From the NCBI RefSeq assembly GCF_001665575.1, contig NZ_LZSU01000001.1, forward strand, positions 1-49,525: 49,525 nucleotides of DNA, given 5' to 3'. Position 1 is the stretch's first letter, and each line of letters opens with the position of its first letter. A program made the translations under genes and the position numbers. The DNA comes from Mycobacterium sp. 852013-51886_SCH5428379 (GTDB taxonomy: Bacteria; Actinomycetota; Actinomycetes; Mycobacteriales; Mycobacteriaceae). Below are positions 19,335-27,520 of the stretch, one piece after another. Under the pieces are notes generated by a model. The model was not told the DNA's origin and made no database searches. It saw nothing but the letters and a program-made list of their open reading frames with translations.

Positions 19335-19365
19335 AGGCTAAGAGCTCAACGACGGTTGAGGTCAA
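19335..19365 (-). promoter_or_regulatory. MerR-type promoter/operator of the MFS pump gene
   Basis: On the minus strand TTGACC (-35, 19365-19360) and TAGCCT (-10, 19340-19335) are separated by 19 bp. The dyad CTCAAC-CGTC-GTTGAG (19360-19345) fills the spacer. An overlong spacer with a dyad between the hexamers is the signature of promoters activated by MerR/SoxR-type regulators. No merR gene is in the window. The -10 ends 7 nt before GTG 19327. Confidence 0.72.
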
Positions 19366-19372
19366 CACCTCG

Positions 19373-21532
19373 TCACTTGAGGCCCGCCGCATCCATGCCG
19401 CGCAACTCCTTCTTCAGATCCTGGATCTCGTCACGGATCCGGGCGGCCAGCTCGAACTGCAGGTCCCGCGCCGCCGTCATCATCTGCTCGGTCAGGTCCT
19501 TGATCAGATCGGCCAGCTCGGCACGCGGCATGTTCGCGGTGTCGCGACCCTCCACGATGCCGGCGCTGACCGCGCGACCCGCCTCACCCGGTGCCCTCCG
19601 GCCGCGGGATGCGTTGCGTCCCGATCCCCCGACCTCGACGCTATCGCTGTCTTCCGCCTCGCGGTAGACCTGATCGAGGATGTCGGCGATCTTCTTGCGC
19701 AGCGGCTTCGGATCGATGCCATTTGCCTTGTTGTAGGCGATCTGTTTGGCACGGCGACGGTCGGTCTCGTCGATCGCCTCGCGCATCGAGTCGGTGATCT
19801 TGTCGGCGTACATGTGCACCTCGCCGGACACGTTGCGCGCCGCGCGGCCGATCGTCTGGATGAGGCTGCGCGTGGACCGCAGGAACCCTTCCTTGTCGGC
19901 GTCGAGGATCGACACCAGCGACACCTCGGGCAGGTCCAGACCCTCGCGCAGCAGGTTGATGCCGACGAGCACGTCGTACTCCCCCAACCGCAATTGGCGT
20001 AGCAGTTCGACGCGCCGCAGGGTGTCGACCTCCGAATGCAGATACCGCACCCGGATGCCGAGTTCGAGGAGATAGTCGGTGAGATCCTCGGCCATTTTCT
20101 TGGTCAGCGTCGTCACCAGCACGCGTTCGTCGCGTTCGGTGCGCGCGCGGATCTCGCCGATCAGATCGTCGATCTGGCCCTTGGTGGGTTTGACGATCAC
20201 CTTGGGGTCGACGAGTCCGGTCGGGCGGATGACCTGTTCGACGAATTCACCGCCGGACTGGCTGAGTTCGTATGGTCCGGGGGTGGCGGACAGGTACACC
20301 GTCTGCCCGATTCGGTCGGCGAACTCTTCCCAGGTCAGTGGCCGGTTGTCGACCGCCGAGGGCAGCCGGAAGCCGAAGTCGACCAGGTTGCGCTTGCGCG
20401 ACATGTCGCCTTCGTACATGCCGCCGATCTGCGGCACGGTGACGTGTGACTCGTCGATGACCAGCAGGAAGTCCTCGGGGAAGTAATCGATCAGCGTCGC
20501 CGGGGCGGTGCCCGGGCCACGGCCGTCGATGTGCCGCGAGTAGTTCTCGATGCCGGAGCAGAACCCGACCTGGCGCATCATCTCGACGTCGTAGTTGGTG
20601 CGCATCCGCAAGCGCTGCGCCTCGAGGAGTTTGCCCTGGCCCTCGAGTTCGGCCAGTCGCTCCTCGAGTTCCTTCTCGATGCTGGAGATGGCCTGCGCCA
20701 TCCGCTCGGGTCCGGCGACATAGTGGGTCGCGGGGAACACGCGCAACGAGTCGACCTGGCGAACGACGTCACCGGTCAGGGGATGCATGTAGTACAGCGC
20801 CTCGATCTCGTCGCCGAAGTACTCGATGCGGACCGCGAGCTCCTCGTAGGACGGGATGATCTCCACGGTGTCGCCCCGGACCCGGAACGTTCCGCGGGTG
20901 AACGCCATGTCGTTGCGGGTGTACTGCACGTCGACCAGCAGCCGCAGCAGCGCGTCGCGGGGCACCTCTTCGCCGACCTTCAGTTCCACCGACCGGTCCA
21001 GGTAGGACTGCGGGGTGCCCAGACCGTAGATGCAGGACACCGACGCCACCACGACCACGTCGCGGCGCGACAGCAGGCTCGACGTCGCCGAGTGGCGCAA
21101 CCGCTCGACGTCGTCGTTGATCGAGCTGTCCTTCTCGATGTAGGTGTCGGTCTGCGCGATGTACGCCTCAGGTTGGTAGTAGTCGTAGTACGAGACGAAG
21201 TACTCGACGGAGTTGTTCGGCAGCATCTCGCGCAACTCGTTGGCGAGCTGGGCGGCCAGCGTCTTGTTCGGGGCCATCAGCAACGTCGGCCGCTGCAGCC
21301 GTTCGATGAGCCATGCGGTGGTCGCCGATTTACCCGTGCCGGTGGCGCCCAGCAGCACGATGTCGCGCTCGCCTGCCCGGACGCGCCGTTCCAACTCGTC
21401 GATCGCGGCGGGCTGGTCGCCGGCGGGCGAATACGGACTGACGACCTCGAAGCGGTTGCCGGCACGCACCATCGCCTCGACGGGGCGGTACTCCGAGTGC
21501 GCGAGCACTGGATGTTCGGTAGCGAAAGCCAT
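19373..21532 (-). CDS. uvrB: UvrABC excinuclease subunit B
   Basis: A 719-residue damage-verifying helicase-fold subunit of nucleotide excision repair, partner of UvrA (encoded 14 kb away) and UvrC. Walker A is GATGTGKS. The beta-hairpin that clamps DNA is [24 protein letters not shown]. The DEAD-like DESH box is VIDESHVT, and motif [11 protein letters not shown] is intact. The C-terminal UVR domain ([28 protein letters not shown]) binds UvrC. ATG 21532 (MAFATEHPV) matches the family start. It has no ribosome site; TAACCT ends 7 nt upstream inside a damage-promoter match, so translation is probably leaderless. Confidence 0.97.
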   Translation of the reverse strand: MAFATEHPVLAHSEYRPVEAMVRAGNRFEVVSPYSPAGDQPAAIDELERRVRAGERDIVLLGATGTGKSATTAWLIERLQRPTLLMAPNKTLAAQLANELREMLPNNSVEYFVSYYDYYQPEAYIAQTDTYIEKDSSINDDVERLRHSATSSLLSRRDVVVVASVSCIYGLGTPQSYLDRSVELKVGEEVPRDALLRLLVDVQYTRNDMAFTRGTFRVRGDTVEIIPSYEELAVRIEYFGDEIEALYYMHPLTGDVVRQVDSLRVFPATHYVAGPERMAQAISSIEKELEERLAELEGQGKLLEAQRLRMRTNYDVEMMRQVGFCSGIENYSRHIDGRGPGTAPATLIDYFPEDFLLVIDESHVTVPQIGGMYEGDMSRKRNLVDFGFRLPSAVDNRPLTWEEFADRIGQTVYLSATPGPYELSQSGGEFVEQVIRPTGLVDPKVIVKPTKGQIDDLIGEIRARTERDERVLVTTLTKKMAEDLTDYLLELGIRVRYLHSEVDTLRRVELLRQLRLGEYDVLVGINLLREGLDLPEVSLVSILDADKEGFLRSTRSLIQTIGRAARNVSGEVHMYADKITDSMREAIDETDRRRAKQIAYNKANGIDPKPLRKKIADILDQVYREAEDSDSVEVGGSGRNASRGRRAPGEAGRAVSAGIVEGRDTANMPRAELADLIKDLTEQMMTAARDLQFELAARIRDEIQDLKKELRGMDAAGLK

Positions 21533-21539
21533 GATTACC

Positions 21540-21562
21540 AGGTTAGAACCCACCACCGACAC
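21540..21562 (-). promoter_or_regulatory. RecA-independent (PafBC-type) DNA-damage promoter of uvrB
   Basis: The minus strand reads GTGTCGGTG (21562-21554), exactly 8 bp, then TAACCT (21545-21540). Against TTGTCRGTG-N8-TAnnnT only the first base differs. The -10 ends 7 nt before ATG 21532. Confidence 0.78.
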
Positions 21563-21669
21563 GAACTTGTTCCCGGAGGTGATCTCGGACTTATGCTGGC
21601 CTCATCCACCCGCCGAAGCACGAGACATTCGACCTGCAGGCCCGCACGAACACCGACCCGAAGGGCATC

Positions 21670-22110
21670 GTGCGGGACGTCGACGTCTACGCCGTGCACC
21701 CGTGGGGTCTCTACATGGCGCGACCCACGCCGGGGCGCGCGCAGTTCCACTACCTGCAGTCGTGGCTGTTGCCCACCCTGAGCCTGCGCGCGACCATCTT
21801 CCATTTCAACCCCGGATACGAGCGTGACCAGGACTTCTACCTCGACGTGGGCCGGGTCAGCGCGGGACCGCAGCGGTGGACCACCGAGGACCACTACCTG
21901 GACCTGGTCGTGCGCACCGGCCGCGGCGTCGAGCTGTGCGACGTCGACGAATTGCTGACGGCGGTGCGGCACAATCTGCTCACTCCCGAGGAGGGCGAAC
22001 AAGCCGTGCGTACGGCCGTGCACGCCGTCGAAGGCCTCACGGCGCACCGCTATGACCTGCACGGCTGGCTCGCCAGCGAGGGCATGGTCCTCACCTGGCA
22101 GGCATTGTAA
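21670..22110 (+). CDS. DUF402 family protein (Rv1632c-like), start region unusual
   Basis: A 146-residue product from GTG 21670, the first canonical start. It contains the DUF402 pattern: VDVYAVHPWGLYMARPT, FHYLQSWLLP, LRATIFHFNPGYERDQDFYLDVG, HYLDLVVRTG. The fold is related to FomD-type nucleotide phosphohydrolases. Coding clearly extends upstream: codons 21604-21669 read IHPPKHETFDLQARTNTDPKGI, which resembles the homologous N-terminus, yet that stretch has no ATG, GTG or TTG. TATGCT at 21592-21597 sits 6 nt before ATC 21604. ATG 21593 and a strong GGAGGTGATC are just upstream but one frame off. A one-base error, a real frameshift or an atypical start are the options. Confidence 0.75.
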   Translation: MRDVDVYAVHPWGLYMARPTPGRAQFHYLQSWLLPTLSLRATIFHFNPGYERDQDFYLDVGRVSAGPQRWTTEDHYLDLVVRTGRGVELCDVDELLTAVRHNLLTPEEGEQAVRTAVHAVEGLTAHRYDLHGWLASEGMVLTWQAL

Positions 22111-22113
22111 GGT
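22108..22113 (+). promoter_or_regulatory. -10 hexamer (TAAGGT) overlapping the DUF402 stop codon
   Basis: TAAGGT fits TAnnnT and its first three bases are the TAA stop of the preceding gene. It ends 7 nt before ATG 22121, suggesting a leaderless message. The same bases (AAGG) could instead act as a ribosome site. Confidence 0.4.
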
Positions 22114-22120
22114 CAGCTAT

Positions 22121-22666
22121 ATGAATTCCGTCATGCGCGGACTGGCCGCGGGCGCAGCGGTGGTGACCCTCGCGGGTGGCTACCTCTCGAATCCCGCCGT
22201 CGCGGCCGCCGATCCGGAACTCCAGCCAGAGCCCGCCGTGGACGCGACACCGGCGCCCGAGGTCTTGCACAACGTCGTCTACCGCGCCCGGATCGACGGT
22301 GTCTCGCGTGGCGCGACCATCGTCTACGCCGCGGAGAACGACCAGACCCTGACGGCGAATCCGACGATGGTCCCGGGCCGGGTGTTCGAGGTCAACACGG
22401 TGCTGCCGGCGACGGAGGTGGCGTCGATGAAGGTGTCCGTGCAGTGGCCGTATTCGGCGAACTTGCACTGCGAGGTTCTCGTCGACGATCAACTCGTCGC
22501 GCAGGCCGACGACTTCGTGGCGCCGCGATTCCTGCCCCAGGACCCCGACTACGCCGTGCTGACGTGTGAGGCCCCGGTGGGGGCGCCGCCCGCACCGATC
22601 GACCCGGCAGCGCCGCCCCCGCCGGAACCGGCAGATCCCGCGGCGCCGCCTCCCCCGGCGATCTAG
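22121..22666 (+). CDS. Small secreted protein, possibly MmpS-like
   Basis: A 181-residue exported protein. Residues 1-29 form a signal peptide (GLAAGAAVVTLAGGYLSNPAVAAA). The mature part begins with an acidic Pro-rich linker. A beta-rich core of about 100 residues follows (VVYRARIDGVSRGATIVYAA, MKVSVQWPYSANLHCEVLVDDQLVAQ) with two cysteines, C123 and C150, probably disulfide-bonded. The tail is PAAPPPPEPADPAAPPPP. The core recalls the beta-sandwich of MmpS-type proteins, but no MmpL partner is near and I hold this loosely. The last 4 nt overlap the convergent coaE end. Confidence 0.75.
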   Translation: MNSVMRGLAAGAAVVTLAGGYLSNPAVAAADPELQPEPAVDATPAPEVLHNVVYRARIDGVSRGATIVYAAENDQTLTANPTMVPGRVFEVNTVLPATEVASMKVSVQWPYSANLHCEVLVDDQLVAQADDFVAPRFLPQDPDYAVLTCEAPVGAPPAPIDPAAPPPPEPADPAAPPPPAI

Positions 22667-23775
22667 GGTCGCCAGCCGCTCTCCTCGGCCCATCGGCACG
22701 CCCGTGGGTAGGCGTCGTGGAGGTCCGATGTGTACTCAGTCCGGGCGTCGGCGTCGGCCGCCAGCCACGCCGTGAGCATCAGCGCGAACTGCTGATTGGG
22801 CCAACCGTCGACCCGCAGGTGCACATTCGTCGGCCGCCCCGGGTCAGCTGATGCGTGAAAGCGCTTCTGCCACTTGGCCGCATCGTCCGTCAGCGAAGTG
22901 TCCGCGGTGACGTCATCGACCCGCGGATAGCCGGCTGCCAGCAGTGCTTCGGCGAGTTCGTCTGCCACGTCGAGGGATTCGACGGTGACCTGGATGTCGA
23001 GGACGTCTTTCGCGTCGAGCCCCGCCACCGCCGTCGGCCCTACATGGTCGACCCGCCGCGCGCGGTGGCCGCAGGTGGTGGTCAGCCGGGCGACCGCCCG
23101 TCGGGCCTGATCCGGCCAAACCGGGTCATAGGGAACGACGTTCGTGGCCCCGGGCGCCGGTTGGCGGTTCTGCACGTTGTTGGCGAAGGGCAGGATCCGC
23201 TGATGCCACAGCTCGCGCGCCTGCGCGACGAGTTCGTCGGCGCTACCGGAATTGTCCAGCCAGACATCGGCGACGGCCCGCCGCTGCTCTTCGGACGCCT
23301 GTGCCCTGATCCGCGCCCGTGCGTCGTCCTCACTGAAACCGCGGTGCTCGATGAGCCTCTTCACTCGCAGATCCTCGTCGGCGTGCACGATGATCACCAA
23401 CGGAAACATCGGCGCCATCTGGGATTCGACGAGCAACGGGATGTCCTCGATGATCACCGCATCGGGGGCGGCGGCGGCGATCAACTCCTCCCGCCGCTTA
23501 CCGACCAACGGATGGACGATCCCGTTCAACGTCGCCCGCTTGTCGTCGTCGCTGAAGGCAATCGCCGCCAGCGCAGGGCGGTTCAGTGTGCCGTCGGCCG
23601 AGAGTATCTCGGCACCGAACGCCTCCACGAGTTTCCCGAGACCCTCGGTGCCGGGCTCGACCACCTCGCGGGCGATGACGTCCCCGTCGACGACGATGCC
23701 CCCGAATTCACTGAACGTCCTCGACACCGTTGACTTGCCGGCACCGATCCCGCCGGACAATCCGATTCGCAGCAC
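22663..23775 (-). CDS. coaE: Dephospho-CoA kinase fused to a GrpB/UPF0157 domain
   Basis: A 370-residue bifunctional-looking protein. Residues 1-200 are dephospho-CoA kinase, the last step of coenzyme A synthesis: P-loop GGIGAGKST at 8-16, DGDVIAREVVEPGT, and EDIPLLVE. From about 208 a UPF0157 (GrpB) nucleotidyltransferase-like domain begins (VVPYDPVWPDQARR, HVGPTAVAGLDAKDVLDIQVTV, NVHLRVDG). This fusion is typical of mycobacteria and other actinobacteria, where the extra domain is reported to help folding. It starts at GTG 23775 and lies downstream of rpsA on the same strand, beyond a terminator, as in M. tuberculosis. Confidence 0.95.
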   Translation of the reverse strand: MLRIGLSGGIGAGKSTVSRTFSEFGGIVVDGDVIAREVVEPGTEGLGKLVEAFGAEILSADGTLNRPALAAIAFSDDDKRATLNGIVHPLVGKRREELIAAAAPDAVIIEDIPLLVESQMAPMFPLVIIVHADEDLRVKRLIEHRGFSEDDARARIRAQASEEQRRAVADVWLDNSGSADELVAQARELWHQRILPFANNVQNRQPAPGATNVVPYDPVWPDQARRAVARLTTTCGHRARRVDHVGPTAVAGLDAKDVLDIQVTVESLDVADELAEALLAAGYPRVDDVTADTSLTDDAAKWQKRFHASADPGRPTNVHLRVDGWPNQQFALMLTAWLAADADARTEYTSDLHDAYPRACRWAEESGWRP

Positions 23776-23805
23776 GGCACCAGTCTGTCAGGACCCGGAA
23801 ACGCC

Positions 23806-23836
23806 GAACGCCCCGGCTCGGTGAGCCGGGGCGTTC
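23806..23836 (-). terminator. rpsA terminator hairpin
   Basis: A perfect 14-bp stem (gaacgccccggctc / gagccggggcgttc) with loop GGT lies 16 nt beyond the rpsA stop and before coaE on the same strand. No T-run follows, usual for this group. Confidence 0.85.
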
Positions 23837-23852
23837 GTGCTGACGATACTGC

Positions 23853-25301
23853 TTACGCGTTGCCTGCGAGCTTCTCGCGCAGCGCTGCGAGCTGCGCATC
23901 GCTGGCCAGCGTCCCGCCGGAAGACTCACCCTCCGAACGCGAGGACGACGAGCCGTTCGACACCGGACGCGCGGCCTCTTCGGCCTCGGCAGCGGCGAAC
24001 TTCTCCATCTGCGCGGTGTGCATCTTGTGGCGACGCTCGGCCTCGGCGTAACGCGACTCCCACTCTTCACGCTGCTTGTCGAAGCCCTCGAGCCATTCGT
24101 TGGTCTCGGAGTCGAAGCCCTCGGGGAAGATGTAGTTGCCCGCGTCGTCGTAGCTGTCGGCCATGCCGTACTTCGACGGATCGAACTCGTCGGTGTAATC
24201 CTCGTTGGCCTGCTTGAGGCTCAGCGAGATCCGGCGACGCTCCAGGTCGATGTCGATGACCTTGACCATCGCGTCGTCGCCGACCTGGACCACCTGGTCC
24301 GGGACCTCGACGTGACGCTCGGACAGCTCCGAGATGTGCACCAGACCCTCGATGCCCTCCTCGACGCGAACGAACGCGCCGAACGGGACCAGCTTGGTGA
24401 CCTTGCCCGGAACAATCTGGCCGATCGCGTGGGTACGAGCGAAGTGGCGCCACGGATCTTCCTGAGTCGCCTTGAGCGACAGTGAAACCCGCTCGCGGTC
24501 CATGTCGACGTCGAGGACCTCGACGGTGACCTCGTCGCCCACGGTGACGACCTCGGACGGATGGTCGATGTGCTTCCAGGACAGCTCGGAGACGTGCACC
24601 AGGCCGTCCACACCGCCGAGATCGACGAACGCGCCGAAGTTGACGATCGAGGAGACGACACCCTTGCGGATGGCGCCCTTCTGCAGCTGGTTGAGGAACT
24701 CGCTGCGCACCTCGGACTGGGTCTGCTCCAGCCAGGCGCGACGCGACAGCACCACGTTGTTGCGGTTCTTGTCGAGCTCGATGATCTTGGCCTCGATCTC
24801 CTTGCCGATGTACGGCTGCAGATCGCGGACGCGACGCATCTCGACCAGCGATGCGGGCAGGAAGCCGCGCAGGCCGATGTCGAGGATCAGGCCGCCCTTG
24901 ACGACCTCGATGACGGTGCCCTTGACGGCCTCGTCCTTCTCCTTGAGTTCTTCGATGGTGCCCCAGGCCCGCTCGTACTGAGCGCGCTTCTTGGACAGGA
25001 TCAGTCGGCCTTCTTTGTCCTCTTTGGTGAGGACCAGGGCTTCGACCTCATCGCCGACGGACACAACCTCATTGGGGTCGACGTCGTGCTTGATGGAGAG
25101 TTCGCGAGAAGGGATGACCCCTTCTGTCTTGTAGCCGATGTCGAGAAGGACCTCGTCACGGTCCACCTTGACGATGGTCCCTTCGACGATGTCGCCATCG
25201 TTGAAGTACTTGATGGTCTTGTCGATGGCGGCGAGAAAGTCCTCAGCCGAGCCGATGTCGTTGACGGCTACTTGCGGCGAGGTGACGGAGGGACTTGGCA
25301 T
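23853..25301 (-). CDS. rpsA: 30S ribosomal protein S1
   Basis: A 482-residue RNA-binding ribosomal protein that brings mRNA to the 30S subunit. Four S1 motifs are visible at about 36-105 (GDIVEGTIVKVDRDEVLLDIGYKTEG), 122-188 (VKGTVIEVVKGGLILDIGLRG), 210-277 (RKGVVSSIVNFGAFVDLGG) and 294-363 (VPGKVTKLVPFGAFVRVEEG). Beyond these is the actinobacterial acidic/Ala tail ending AALREKLAGNA. Length and order agree with M. tuberculosis RpsA (481 residues), proposed and disputed as a pyrazinoic-acid target. A likely promoter is at 25399-25428, giving a leader of about 90 nt. Confidence 0.97.
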   Translation of the reverse strand: MPSPSVTSPQVAVNDIGSAEDFLAAIDKTIKYFNDGDIVEGTIVKVDRDEVLLDIGYKTEGVIPSRELSIKHDVDPNEVVSVGDEVEALVLTKEDKEGRLILSKKRAQYERAWGTIEELKEKDEAVKGTVIEVVKGGLILDIGLRGFLPASLVEMRRVRDLQPYIGKEIEAKIIELDKNRNNVVLSRRAWLEQTQSEVRSEFLNQLQKGAIRKGVVSSIVNFGAFVDLGGVDGLVHVSELSWKHIDHPSEVVTVGDEVTVEVLDVDMDRERVSLSLKATQEDPWRHFARTHAIGQIVPGKVTKLVPFGAFVRVEEGIEGLVHISELSERHVEVPDQVVQVGDDAMVKVIDIDLERRRISLSLKQANEDYTDEFDPSKYGMADSYDDAGNYIFPEGFDSETNEWLEGFDKQREEWESRYAEAERRHKMHTAQMEKFAAAEAEEAARPVSNGSSSSRSEGESSGGTLASDAQLAALREKLAGNA

Positions 25302-25398
25302 ATGTTGGGTAGCTCCGGACAGGTTTGTTCGTAGGGACAGTTGGTTGTGATTGTCGATCTCGACCTGTGGCCGCGATCACGCACACAGGGTCTTGATC

Positions 25399-25428
25399 AG
25401 CTTACTCGACTCGGGCTACGCAGGACAA
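25399..25428 (-). promoter_or_regulatory. Probable rpsA promoter
   Basis: On the minus strand TTGTCC (25428-25423) and TAAGCT (25404-25399) are spaced by 18 bp in the 172-bp gap before rpsA. The -10 fits TAnnnT. Transcription would start about 90 nt upstream of ATG 25301. Confidence 0.45.
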
Positions 25429-25460
25429 ACCCGGTCCGGGGCTCCGACGATCGCAGCCAG

Positions 25461-25466
25461 TAGCCT
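25461..25466 (+). promoter_or_regulatory. -10 hexamer (TAGCCT) for leaderless PrsW-like gene
   Basis: TAGCCT ends 7 nt before GTG 25474, and no ribosome site is present. The same hexamer and spacing serve the MFS gene at 19335-19340. Confidence 0.5.
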
Positions 25467-25473
25467 CGCTCGG

Positions 25474-26649
25474 GTGTCCCACCTCGGCGCGCCCCAGCAC
25501 CTGGCCCATCACCCGTACTGGAGCCCGCCGCTGGGCCGGAAGCTGCGCAGCGCCGGGGCGCCGCTGGGCGTGCTCATCGCGCTGGCCTCGGTCATCGGCC
25601 TCATCGTCATCCTGCTCACCGCACTCAACCCGGTCGGCACGGCCGTGGGCTTCGTGCTGTCCAGCATCGCCATGGCCGCCGTCGTGCTGGCCTATATCTG
25701 GCTCGACCGGTGGGAGCCCGAACCGCCCCGGTTGCTGGTGTTCGCGTTCCTCTGGGGCGCGTCGGTCGCAATCATCCTGACGTTCATCCTCGGCCTCGTG
25801 TTCGAGGCGGTGGTCGCCCCGGGCAGCACGGACACGAGCCCGGCGTCGGTCGTGCTAGGCGCACCGCTGATCGAGGAGGCCGCGAAAGGCCTGTTCCTGC
25901 TGCTGATGATGACCGGCAGGCGGCGCAACGAGCTCAACTCCCTCACCGACTGCCTGGTGTACGCGGGCCTGGTCGGCGCAGGCTTCGCCTGGCTGGAGGA
26001 CATCCTCTACATCTCCAGCGCCGAGTCGCTGGGCGACTCCCTGGTGACCGCAGTGCTGCGCCTGGTGATGGCGCCGTTCGGGCATTCGCTGTTCACCACG
26101 ATGTTCGCGATCGGCGTGTACTTCGCCCTGCAGCGCCGAGACACCGCCACCAAGGTGGGTTTCCTGCTGGTCGGGTATCTCGGCGCCGTGTTGATGCACG
26201 CGTTGTGGAACGGGTCCTCGCTGCTGGGCGGTGGCGCCTATCTGCTGGTCTACGTGCTGTGGATGGTGCCGATCTTCGGTATGACCATCGCGCTGGCCGT
26301 CACGAGCCGGCGCCGCGAACAGCGTCTCGTTGCGAGCAAGCTGCCCGGGATGGCCGCGGCCGGGGTGATCACACCCAACGAGATCACCTGGCTGGGGTCG
26401 ATCCACGGTCGCAAGCAGGCGGTGACGGAGGCCACCCGCATCGGTGGCCGGCAGGCCGGGAAAGCGGTTCACGCGTTCGCCGCGCAGATCGTCGAGCTCG
26501 CGTTCCTCCGCGACCGCATCGACCGCGGTTTCGGCGATCCGCGGGTCTACGCGATGCTGCACGAGGAGACCTACGCGGTCTACGCGACGAGGGCTTCGAC
26601 TCCGGTGCTGCACCACCTCGCCGGTTACCGGGCGTGGGTCAAGCCTTGA
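25474..26649 (+). CDS. PrsW family intramembrane metalloprotease
   Basis: A 391-residue polytopic protein of the CAAX-like/PrsW group. Eight or so hydrophobic segments lie between residues 28 and 290. The expected metal-site motifs are present: IEEAAK with E134, E135 and K138, AWLEDILY, FGHSLFTT with H204, and MHALWN with H242. A hydrophilic C-terminal extension of about 100 residues follows. B. subtilis PrsW cleaves an anti-sigma factor; mycobacterial substrates are not established as far as I know. GTG 25474 is chosen because the product then begins VSHLGAPQHLAHHPYW and a -10 hexamer ends 7 nt before it; the open frame continues upstream to 25351. Confidence 0.85.
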   Translation: MSHLGAPQHLAHHPYWSPPLGRKLRSAGAPLGVLIALASVIGLIVILLTALNPVGTAVGFVLSSIAMAAVVLAYIWLDRWEPEPPRLLVFAFLWGASVAIILTFILGLVFEAVVAPGSTDTSPASVVLGAPLIEEAAKGLFLLLMMTGRRRNELNSLTDCLVYAGLVGAGFAWLEDILYISSAESLGDSLVTAVLRLVMAPFGHSLFTTMFAIGVYFALQRRDTATKVGFLLVGYLGAVLMHALWNGSSLLGGGAYLLVYVLWMVPIFGMTIALAVTSRRREQRLVASKLPGMAAAGVITPNEITWLGSIHGRKQAVTEATRIGGRQAGKAVHAFAAQIVELAFLRDRIDRGFGDPRVYAMLHEETYAVYATRASTPVLHHLAGYRAWVKP

Positions 26650-27445
26650 AGTACACCAGCTGATGAGTGGTGACCAGCAGGTCGCCTGACCGGCTCCACA
26701 GCTCCGCCGACTGGTCGAAGTAGCCGCCCGAGAACCGGTGGGCCCGCGCGGAGGCCAGCACGTAGTCCGACGCCACCGCATTCAGCGCCGCGGAGTCGGC
26801 GTGGAAGTAGATGGTCATCGAGATCGTGCCCGCCGGTGAAACCGCGCCGCGGCGCAGGAAAACCCGGGGATAGAAGATGTCGCTCATCGCGGTGAGCGCG
26901 GCGAAATCCAGCGCGCGTCCGGCCCGGTCGCGCGCCCACAGGGTGGTCAAGGAGGACGACTCGGGTCCGGCGTCCGGACCGGGCACCCCGCCGTCGACGT
27001 AACGCATCTCGTAGTTGCCCGCCCAGACGATCAGGTCGGGCAGTCCCGATTCGGTCACGCCCTCGGGTTCCGGGACGGAGGGCGCTGTCCGCTCCATGTC
27101 GGACCATGTGTCGCGGCGGATGCCGAACACCGCGGTGGCGTTGGTCTTGACCACCCCGTCCTGGGACAGTTCGACGAGCCAGTGCTGGTTGGTCCGGTTT
27201 GTCCGGACGAGCCGGGTGGCGATATCGAAATCCCCGTCGGCCACCGGATCGGCGAAGTTGACGGTGAGCGCGACGGGTTCGCCCCGCCGTTCGGGGTCGT
27301 CCTCGACCGCACGCAGCAACAGCGCCGCGGTGATTCCGCCGAAGGGGCCGACCATGTTGGCCCACCGCGGATGGGTCCGACCCCGCGCCCGGCGGGGTTC
27401 GGTGCGACCGAGGGTCAACGCCTCGTCGAAAGGGTGTTTCGCCAT
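26639..27445 (-). CDS. Thioesterase-family (double hotdog) protein
   Basis: A 268-residue protein of the acyl-CoA thioesterase superfamily common in mycobacteria. The N-terminal hotdog has HPRWANMVGPFGGITAALLLRAVEDDP (about 25-51) and VALTVNFADPVADG. The C-terminal hotdog has LTAMSDIFYPRVFLRRGAVSPAGTISMTIYFHAD and ends ELWSRSGDLLVTTHQLVYFKA. A strong ribosome site, GAGGAGG, sits 5 nt before ATG 27445. The gene is divergent from a TetR regulator with a palindromic operator between them, so it is the likely target of that repressor. Substrate unknown. It overlaps the PrsW gene end by 11 nt. Confidence 0.82.
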   Translation of the reverse strand: MAKHPFDEALTLGRTEPRRARGRTHPRWANMVGPFGGITAALLLRAVEDDPERRGEPVALTVNFADPVADGDFDIATRLVRTNRTNQHWLVELSQDGVVKTNATAVFGIRRDTWSDMERTAPSVPEPEGVTESGLPDLIVWAGNYEMRYVDGGVPGPDAGPESSSLTTLWARDRAGRALDFAALTAMSDIFYPRVFLRRGAVSPAGTISMTIYFHADSAALNAVASDYVLASARAHRFSGGYFDQSAELWSRSGDLLVTTHQLVYFKA

Positions 27446-27466
27446 CAGTCCTCCTCACACTGGCGT

Positions 27467-27486
27467 ATTATGGTTTCCACCATAAT
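27467..27486. promoter_or_regulatory. Palindromic operator 1 between thioesterase and tetR genes
   Basis: ATTATGGT (27467-27474) and ACCATAAT (27479-27486) form a perfect 8-4-8 inverted repeat in the 75-bp divergent gap. Its core is TATGG-N6-CCATA. Position and symmetry fit binding of a TetR dimer controlling both genes. Confidence 0.8.
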
Positions 27487-27520
27487 CGATGGGCTGCTGG
27501 AGCGTCGGATGGGAGGGCCC

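Noticed and set aside
21563..21572. LexA/SOS box candidate (GAAC-TT-GTTC) upstream of uvrB
   Set aside because: The mycobacterial SOS box needs four bases between half sites; only two are present.
27470..27520. Earlier in-frame ATG starts of the TetR gene
   Set aside because: ATG 27470 is inside the operator palindrome and neither earlier start has a ribosome site as good as that of 27521.
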